Assembly: GCA_037783545.1 (NCBI GenBank)
Contig: JBBELK010000684.1
Coordinates: 372,001-436,000 of the forward strand
Reading direction: 5' to 3'
Length of the DNA stretch: 64,000 nucleotides
Source: Henricia sp. BOLD:AAB3569
Lineage: Eukaryota; Echinodermata; Asteroidea; Spinulosida; Echinasteridae
Numbering within the stretch: the first letter of the stretch is position 1; each line of letters opens with the position of its first letter. The position numbers were made by a program, and so were the translations under genes. Below, in pieces: positions 57,205-64,000 of this stretch. The notes below the pieces were generated by a model. The model searched no databases. It worked only from the letters and a program-made list of their open reading frames with translations, and was not told where the DNA came from.

Positions 57205-57822
57205 TGCGTTTTACCGCTTTGCTTAACTAAGAACATTGTATCTTGACTGAAAATACATGTATACACGCTGCAGCTATACGTTCAGGATTGTGGCTGTATG
57301 CTTTCTCCAAAGTCTGATGTAGAGAAATTAATGGTTTCCCAATCTCGTTAGTAAGCCGACGGAGTTGTGCAACACAGAGTGCAATACCCAAGCTATACAC
57401 TTGTAATTCCAGTTTGGCTTTTTTACTGTTCAAGCCCATTGGCAGATGTGCTTGTAGCAACAAGTGATAAACTTAAATGTACAGTGCGTTCACATGAATG
57501 TCTGCATCTTTGAGCGGAAAATTATTAGTGCGTTTTACCGCTTTGGGCAGTCAGCTTTTGTGATATTTGGTAACCCTACGCAGGTTGCCAACGATTAAAT
57601 GCGAACATTGTAATTTTACTATAATGTATGTATACACAGCTACTATTGTGGCTGTTATCTTTCTCCCAAGTTTGGCACGGAGAAGTTGGCTCGCTAATAA
57701 GCCGAGTTGTGGAACGCATTAAGAGCGCTCAATGCAAGTTTGGCTTTTGCTCCTAATCTACGCATTTTTATTCATTACATTTAAACCCATAGGCAGATGT
57801 GCTTGTAGCAATAAGCGATTGG
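57205..57822 (+). repeat. Two diverged direct repeats of about 280 bp, copy B
   Basis: Counterpart of 48483-49100. Confidence 0.7.
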
Positions 57823-58033
57823 AGGTTCCATACGCTGGAAAGGTAATGACCGAGTACTTTACTGAACATGATTGAACAGAGACTTATAAACACCGAGTAT
57901 ATAGTTTTATGCAAAGCCACTGGGCACATTTCTGTACGAAGTGCAGACAGGGAGTCGAAAGACCACTGGGTATTCTCCCGACTACAAGGACACACGACTG
58001 CGTGTATATAAACATAAACACCTGTAGTGGGCC

Positions 58034-58132
58034 ATGGTGGTTTACTGTGTTTACTGTGAGAATGGGACCGCGACTGCGTGGATCCATAATTACCCGCAGG
58101 GGTGGTCGAAGTGTGACCATTGCATGCCACAG
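58034..58132 (+). CDS. Small zinc-ribbon-like open frame, copy B
   Basis: Counterpart of 49312-49410; the nearby C-to-T difference (AGCGGG/AGTGGG) lies just before the ATG and leaves the frame unchanged. Confidence 0.3.
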
Positions 58133-59391
58133 GTACATGTGTCAGTATTGATACACCAGCATACTTTAGTCCGCAGGGGCATGTCGTGCCTTACGGAATT
58201 ACAGAAACCGATGTTGTTTTTAGAACTTTTAGTACTACACTGAAAAATTACCTGGGTTAAATTTTAACCCAAATGGGTTAAAATTTAACCCATCCACAGG
58301 GTGAAAAACGCAACCACCCAAATCTGTGTTGAATTAACCCATTGATTTGGGTTGATTTTTAAAAGTTTTTTTAACCCAATCTTGGGTTATTTCAGTGTTC
58401 GAATTTAGTTATATCAACTAATAAACTGGGTTATATCTACCCAGAAACATGTGTTATTGGGCGGTTTTGGGTTGTAATTACTTTATTTTCTGGGTTATTT
58501 CAACCAATAATTTTAGAGATGTGAGTTACTTTGGGTTATTTTAACTCTGACAACATGGTTAATGCAACCCTTCTTTGTAGTCAATTTAACCCAAACATTA
58601 TGGCATTGTAGCCCAAATCGGGGGTTAATATGCGTTTGTTAAACAATGCACAAAAACAAACATTTTCAGAATGACTGATCAACAACAATTTATTAATACA
58701 TGTAATCTAATTTTAAAGTATGAATTTCAAATTTCAGATGGTGTATATAGGCTTCAACGACTAAAATCTGTTTAATTAAAGTCGAACACTTCTCAGTAAA
58801 ATTCACTTGTTTAAATACAATACCTTTCAATACAAAACAGAAAGTGTTCAAATTCAAACAATGTCTAGTCCATGTATTTTTGCATGAGTTGACGTAAAAA
58901 TACAATGCAATTTTTCCATAATCTATAAGTGTGCGAGTAGGAATATATACATGTTCCCCTTCCACTCCTAATTAATTCCTTTTCAATTTTCCATACATAC
59001 ATACATACATGTATAATCAGAGCACATCAATTATGCAGTCACAGCGATTAAGGTATATCGTTTTCAAAAACCTTTCCCCCCCCCCCCCCCCCCACACTTT
59101 TTCTTGCCTTTTTCAGGGCAATACATATATCAGGATGTTGTTTGTGGGGGAGGAGGCACCTTGGGGGTAGACACTGAAAAGGGAAGGCACGTGCGCCCCC
59201 TCCCCCCAACCCCCTCTTATTTTTGTGTTTTTACCATCAAACTAACCATTTTCATGGTATATTATAAAAAGGCAAATCCCGCATGTCCGTGCATGGTAAT
59301 GTACCTATTGGGGGTTTCATTTCAATGAATAGTGCAACACAGGGGAAACCACAAGTTTGTATGTAAAACCTGAGGGAGTACACAATTAACT

Positions 59392-59475
59392 GCCTCGTAG
59401 CTCAACTGGTACAGCATCTTCAAGGACAGTCAGAGCTCGGGTTTAAATCCCGACGAGGGTTGAAATCCCGACTGG
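59392..59475 (+). mobile_element. tRNA-derived SINE head
   Basis: GCCTCGTAGCTCAACTGGTA holds a full A box (TAGCTCAACTG fits TRGYNNARNNG), and CGGGTTTAAATCCCG a near B box (GGTTTAAATCC). The CCCGACGAGGGTTGAAATCCC segment looks like a duplicated T arm. No cloverleaf anticodon stem is convincing, so it is a SINE or tRNA relic. Confidence 0.55.
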
Positions 59476-61600
59476 TGAATTATGTGCCCTCTTTGTTTCC
59501 TCCTTCACATCCCTCTCAAGTTGGAGCTGTCTGGAACAACAACCTGTAAAATACACATAAATAACTTAAAAAGTACAGAAAGTCATTTGTGCAATGTTGG
59601 CCTACGGTCTATACCGACATCAAATTATAGTAGGGCCTACTGGCTATAACTTAAAGTATAATCCCTAGTTGGCTGTGCGTGGACTCAAAACAATTGGAAC
59701 AAAGAAAATTCAAACTCACCAATGGGTGTTGACTGTTTGCTAAGACAATGGCGGGGTTGTATATCCCAGGTTTCAGTAAGCAGGTGAAGTCGGATAAGAA
59801 GAAAAACTCCAGTCATCAGATCTTTGTGACTTCAGTTCGAATGTTTACGTAAAGGACAAACCCTGAAAAGATGATAAATTTCATATGTTGTGGACTTTGT
59901 GGGCATGTACACATACACTTTAGGCAGGCTTAATAATACTTCATGTAATTAGTACCTAGGCAGTACATAATCATTTAATCTTTAATAACTTTACATAATC
60001 CAAAAACACGCTTTAAAATTAAAGTAGCATGTCAAGCCTCTTTACTTTTATGATACTCTGATAGTGTAGGCCTAGGCCTACATGTACCGGTAATATTAAT
60101 AATGCTCACCCAACACTAGTCGTCGAGCCACTGGCTTCATGCAAGACCCTGGTGGTCGATGTTCTCAAGTCAAGCAAGTTTGGCTTTCTGCTTCTATAAT
60201 TTATAAAATAAATCATAACACACACATTTTCATATACAAATCATAGACTTTTTTGTAGTATTATCTCTCAGGCCTAGCCCTAGGCCACAATTCCTCCACG
60301 ATTCATGCCATTCGATTTGGCGTCTGTTCCGGGCAATTAATGTTCAGAGGAATTAGCTCTAGCCTAAAACTTAACGTGTAAACTATGCCCGTAAAAATGC
60401 TCTTTGCTATGCACAGCGCGCGATACACTCGTTAATACAATACGCCTACATGTTGTGTAGGCCTGCGCCTATATACACGTATTCTCTTATCATGCACATG
60501 ACACGGTGACAATGCATGCAATGCCAATGACATGTAATGCATGTAATGTAGGCTAGCTACACTGTACAATGACACAGAATCACATTGAATTTGTTGTCCA
60601 TCGCCTGGAATTATATTCATGAAACTGAAAACCCAGGATCTATATAATATGATGGAACTTCTGAGACACAAGTAGCATCCAATCAATAGGTTATTTATAT
60701 AAAAATTGTACAAAATCTGTCCCTCACCGTGAGATTCGGTCCGCTGGCATAACTTGTGGTGTGTGGTGAAGCGACGCTAAAAGAGACCGCATCTCCGACC
60801 GAACTCTAATATTCATGTGCCCCACGGGTGTTATAGACTCTCAGTTTTATCCTTATTTAAGTGAATTAACTCGGACAATAATTCTAGAAGGGTGCTTTTT
60901 ACAAAATGAATCACTTGTAAATGAATTTTACAATATATAAAGAACAGAATGTTAACGGAATATCTGGGCCTATATTTTGATTTGCGAAGGGCGATTACCG
61001 TACTTGTCGCTATATGCGGCATACGCAGTGCGTACTCCTCATTGCATGCATTATGTGTACGCGGTGTACAGTCACCAGTTAATGCAAACAACCGCGAGGT
61101 ACCAGTGACAGTCTGGAACTTTCCATTTCGTGCGCATTATTAAATGGGTGAAATACTTTACACATATTTGAATAATTGTAAAAGCAAGCAGGCTTTAAAC
61201 AACTTTTCCGACCATTTTATTTTTGCAAACGTTTTGGACGAGGCAGCATGTTACTGTGACTACTGCTGTGAGTTAACAACGGGTAGTGCCTGGAGCCAAT
61301 TTCTTAAAGCTGATTTTTGCAGAAAAATTTGCTTAATCCAAAATTTGTATGCTTTATAAAAATGGGTTTTCAGTCAAAAAAGTTATGCTGTGTATTACAA
61401 TTGACTGATGTTCTGCTATGCTAAAAACACAAGTAAACAGCTTTATGAAATTGGCCCCTGTTCATTCACAGTAACTTTGTTGTTATCCATTAAAAAACAA
61501 CTTTGCCGTTAAAACAACAAAATTTAATAACAGAAAGGCCGTTGTAGACTGGTGTTAAACAACAATTTTTTACAGTGAATAAAGCCATATTTAACTCTGA
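59476..61600. other. Interior of the CACTG element, no gene
   Basis: AT-rich with TAGGCCTA-type motifs near 60070 and CATGTAATGCATGTAATG near 60532. Open frames at 60432-60713 (minus) and 60949-61143 (plus) show no domain. Confidence 0.45.
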
Positions 61601-61814
61601 ATTGGGTTATTCCAAAATCATTTAACCCAGAAATATAACCCAAATATTGTTACCCAGGAATAGTACTAGTCATTTTTAACCAAAAAATTCAACCCAGAAA
61701 AAAATCCCAATTTAACCCAAACTGGGTTGTTTTTGATACATTTAACCCAAAATTTAACCCAAACGCCGTTACCCAAAATTTGGGTTAAAATTTAACCCAG
61801 GCAATTTTTCAGTG

Positions 61815-62899
61815 TAGTGTGACTAAATGAATCACAAGACATTTTCAACCTGGAGTGTCATATGATGTGTTCTATACAATGGGCCAGCCGAGTTCGCTCC
61901 CCGAAGTGCATGATGGCTAATCAAAGTACCTCATTACTTATACAGGAAATTATGGACAATTCCAGCCTTTTTAAGTCATGAACTTACGTACTGATCGTTC
62001 GATTACAGCTAATTCACAATTCTTGTGATCGTGATAAGAATGCTGTCGGACAGCTTTGATCATACTTATTGCCACATGGCGATGCGCAAGAATCAATAAC
62101 TGTATTCTTCCTCCATGTATTGTTTAGACAAAGCTATCAGTGTGATGGGCTTTGATGAAGAGTTCCGGCTCTTCCTGAGCCTGTGCGATACGAGATACAT
62201 GTACTATCGTCGTTTCGTGTTCAATTTGACGTTATACGCAAAGTCAGATCAGTACCGCACGGAAATAGAATAACGGTAACGACATTTGATGGGCCACATG
62301 CTCAGCTGTTGAAATGTTGAGAAAGTAAACGTATATAGATTTCTTGGACCGTTTTAAAAACCATACGGTTGTTCAAATCAACAGTTAAGTTTTTTTCGAA
62401 CAGAAATGGAGGTTTTCCTATTTTTGAGCGTGCTCGCAAGGCTTCCGAGGAGGATCCAACCAAGTTGAGACTTCACATTGTATGGGCCATTGGAGCAACA
62501 GCGGCAACTGCTGTTTGGTTTCCAGATCACTGATTAAACAGCAAGGTCGCCGCAGACTGGTCAGAAGCAGATATGTGAGTGAAAGTTTGTTGTACCATTT
62601 CAAAGTTTTAAATAATCCAGGATTGTAAATGTTGCACGGAGGTGAAAATATACAGAAACTGCTCTGAGGAATGAACGCACGGTGTTGCGCAAACGTTGAA
62701 ATGTTAGCACGTTACGTATACTTGTCTTTAAGGGTTCAAAGCTACAGAATCTCTAAGTGTTCAGTAATTGTCAGATGTAAATGTCACACTAAGGTGAACA
62801 CCTACAGAAATTGCCTTTCCCTGAGAAAATAGAACTAATATGGTGTCTGGTCACCATGAAGATGAGATTGGTGATCGTGTGATGACAGGTATCATATGG
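61815..62899. other. Intron of the conserved gene, no gene seen
   Basis: Host sequence resumes after the TA at 61815. No exon with supported splice sites was found. Confidence 0.4.
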
Positions 62900-62999
62900 T
62901 TCCCATTGGACTTCGAACCCAATGCCTCTGGTAGACCATGGAGGAAGGATGGGTAGACTCAGCGGACATAGACTCTGCCAGCTGAGCTGCGAGGCACGG
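62900..62999 (-). mobile_element. tRNA-like SINE head, minus strand
   Basis: Complement reads GTGCCTCGCAGCTCAGCTGG (A-box-like, first T is C) and then GGGTTCGAAGTCC (B-box-like with one extra base). It resembles 59392-59475 at the 5-prime end (GCCTCGYAGCTCARCTGG), so both may belong to one SINE family. Confidence 0.5.
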
Positions 63000-63658
63000 T
63001 GGTACACTGTATACTTCAGGTTTAAGAAAACAACCTTTAAGCCCAGTTTTATCTTGGTACTACACGATTAGTAAATGAAATGTGCAAGTAACGCACGCAA
63101 TACTTGGTATGGTTCAATTAGACGACATCCTCATATTCGTACAACTGCTGATATATATCAGAACGAACACGGCACTAAATGAAATTGTTTGCAATAAATG
63201 AACTACAATGCTTGGCCCGTTCTTTAATCCTTGAAAATGGGAGCACGGACGTTATCGGCCTAGCGCTGAAGAACTGTGCTCCCCATAAAATTGGTGTATT
63301 TTATGTTTTTGTTGCAGGTACATAGGGACGCCAGGCGCAATAGGAAATATTTTATTTACGTTTGAGCTTGCGAATTAGAAAATAATCATAAATTCTCTCA
63401 TCTCTTTTTAAAGAGGTATATCTTTCCAAATTTTTAGAATTAACATATTTATATTTTTTTCCAGGAGGTATTTTGTGGAAAGTACAATGTATGTAGCGTT
63501 TTTAAATAAGTGGAATCACAAACTTGCAGCTACAATGTATTAGTTTCATGCTTTTTTGATAAAAAAAATCCAAAATTAGCCGCTAATTCTCTTCAGTCCT
63601 TTTCTATTTGAGTATTTTGGTTTTTCAAAGGTTTTCTTTTCTTTTCACTTTCACTTAG
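63000..63658. other. Intron of the conserved gene
   Basis: AT-rich non-coding sequence ending in a pyrimidine tract and CACTTTCACTTAG, the acceptor of the last exon. Confidence 0.5.
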
Positions 63659-63976
63659 GTTGGAACAAACCTACCGACGTACCTTGAAAATGTCAAACTG
63701 GACCAACCATTTATCTTGCTGCTTGGTGAGAAGTTGTCACCAGAGCAGGTATTTGTAGTTGTTGAGCGTCAAGCCGTGCTTGTTAACTCCCTCCTCAAAG
63801 GTGTTGACCTATGTTTTAAGCTGTTCTACATTCTCGATCTTTCGTATCCTTGGCAGTGTGGCACTACTTGGGAATTTTTCCAAAAGGTAATATACCAATT
63901 AGGCGAGGGAAAGGGGAATCCACAAACTTCAGGTTGTGTTACAACTCTGAGGGCTTACTTAAGTAATAAACAGTAG
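63659..63976 (+). CDS. Terminal exon of uncharacterised conserved gene
   Basis: Acceptor CTTTCACTTAG, phase 0, joining FQP from 45804 or 54525 to VGTNLPTYLENVKLDQPFIL. Then LLGEKLSPEQVFVVVERQAV, LLKGVDLCFKLFYILDLSYP and WQCGTTWEFFQKVIYQLGEG, ending TLRAYLSNKQ and TAG at 63974-63976. The PVGTN...QPF.L..G......F.V.......C....AVD...K.FFV....YP......W.F.Q...Y pattern is the C-terminal signature of the same unknown-function family as the exons at 44.5-45.8 kb. It is single-copy here, so both duplicated exon sets would have to splice to it. Confidence 0.8.
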   Translation, partial: VGTNLPTYLENVKLDQPFILLLGEKLSPEQVFVVVERQAVLVNSLLKGVDLCFKLFYILDLSYPWQCGTTWEFFQKVIYQLGEGKGNPQTSGCVTTLRAYLSNKQ

Positions 63977-64000
63977 TGATGTACATATACAGTTGACTCT

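Larger units (their letters stand above)
50344..59073 (+). repeat. Tandem duplication, copy B (with insertion)
   Basis: Repeats copy A from CTTCGTCCTCTCT to TTTTCAAAAACCTT, after which a poly(C) tract and new sequence follow. Without the insertion at 51458-54049 (plus a duplicated TT) its length equals copy A within a few bases. Indels include 10 or 11 extra bases near 58358 and one fewer CATA unit near 59000. Confidence 0.9.
58238..61814. mobile_element. Second CACTG element, 3.6 kb, complete
   Basis: Ends CACTGAAAAATTACCTGGGT (58238) and, as complement, CACTGAAAAATTGCCTGGGT (61814) match over about 35 bp with one mismatch. TA flanks both sides in what would have been ACTAGT, a palindrome. 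Subterminal regions are full of AACCCA/TGGGTT. No transposase seen; it contains a poly(C) tract at 59075-59092 (where the tandem duplication ends) and a tRNA-like SINE. CMC-group membership is inferred from the ends only. Confidence 0.75.

Overview
This is nuclear DNA from an animal, most likely a marine invertebrate. The support is: introns with GT/AG borders, tRNA-derived SINEs, many small inverted-repeat transposons, frequent ACATGTAC-type simple sequence, and one multi-exon gene of a lineage-scattered metazoan family with no known function. I cannot name the species. Almost nothing looks like a compact gene; most of the window is repeats at different stages of decay.

Layout. 1-9723 is a head-to-tail array of seven copies of a 0.9-2.1 kb element whose ends carry hairpins and CTAG, best matched to Helentron-like rolling-circle elements. 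Each copy is built of roughly 0.4 kb subrepeats loaded with AGGTCA direct repeats, CRE palindromes, inverted ETS-type sites and a CTCF-like core. 10-24 kb holds MITEs with TTAA, hAT-like and piggyBac-like ends, a decayed tyrosine recombinase fragment, a frameshifted RecQ-type helicase fragment, a 23-bp minisatellite and a large inverted repeat. 24-33 kb contains a tentative three-exon gene end, a nearly intact Tc1/mariner transposase (DD34E, one frameshift) and further MITEs. 33501-40361 is bounded by CACTG inverted termini and TA target duplications, and contains SINEs, foldbacks and palindromes.

From about 43 kb to the end lies one plus-strand gene of an uncharacterised conserved family. 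Recognised exons are at 44091-44262, 44524-44714, 45185-45318, 45684-45804 and 63659-63976. A direct tandem duplication of about 6.1 kb (44218-50343 repeated from 50344 to about 59073) has copied most of these exons. The second copy alone has gained a 2592-bp insertion (51458-54049), which is a head-to-tail dimer of the same Helentron-like element that fills the left end. The first copy preserves the empty site, so element ends, target and dimeric form can be read directly. The duplicated intron also carries several small intact open frames (46.1-49.5 kb) of unknown nature. A second CACTG element (58238-61814) straddles the right duplication breakpoint.

The main discovery candidate is this element: it amplifies as tandem multimers, apparently inserts as a multimer at a TT dinucleotide, and carries a dense, repeated set of transcription-factor motifs.
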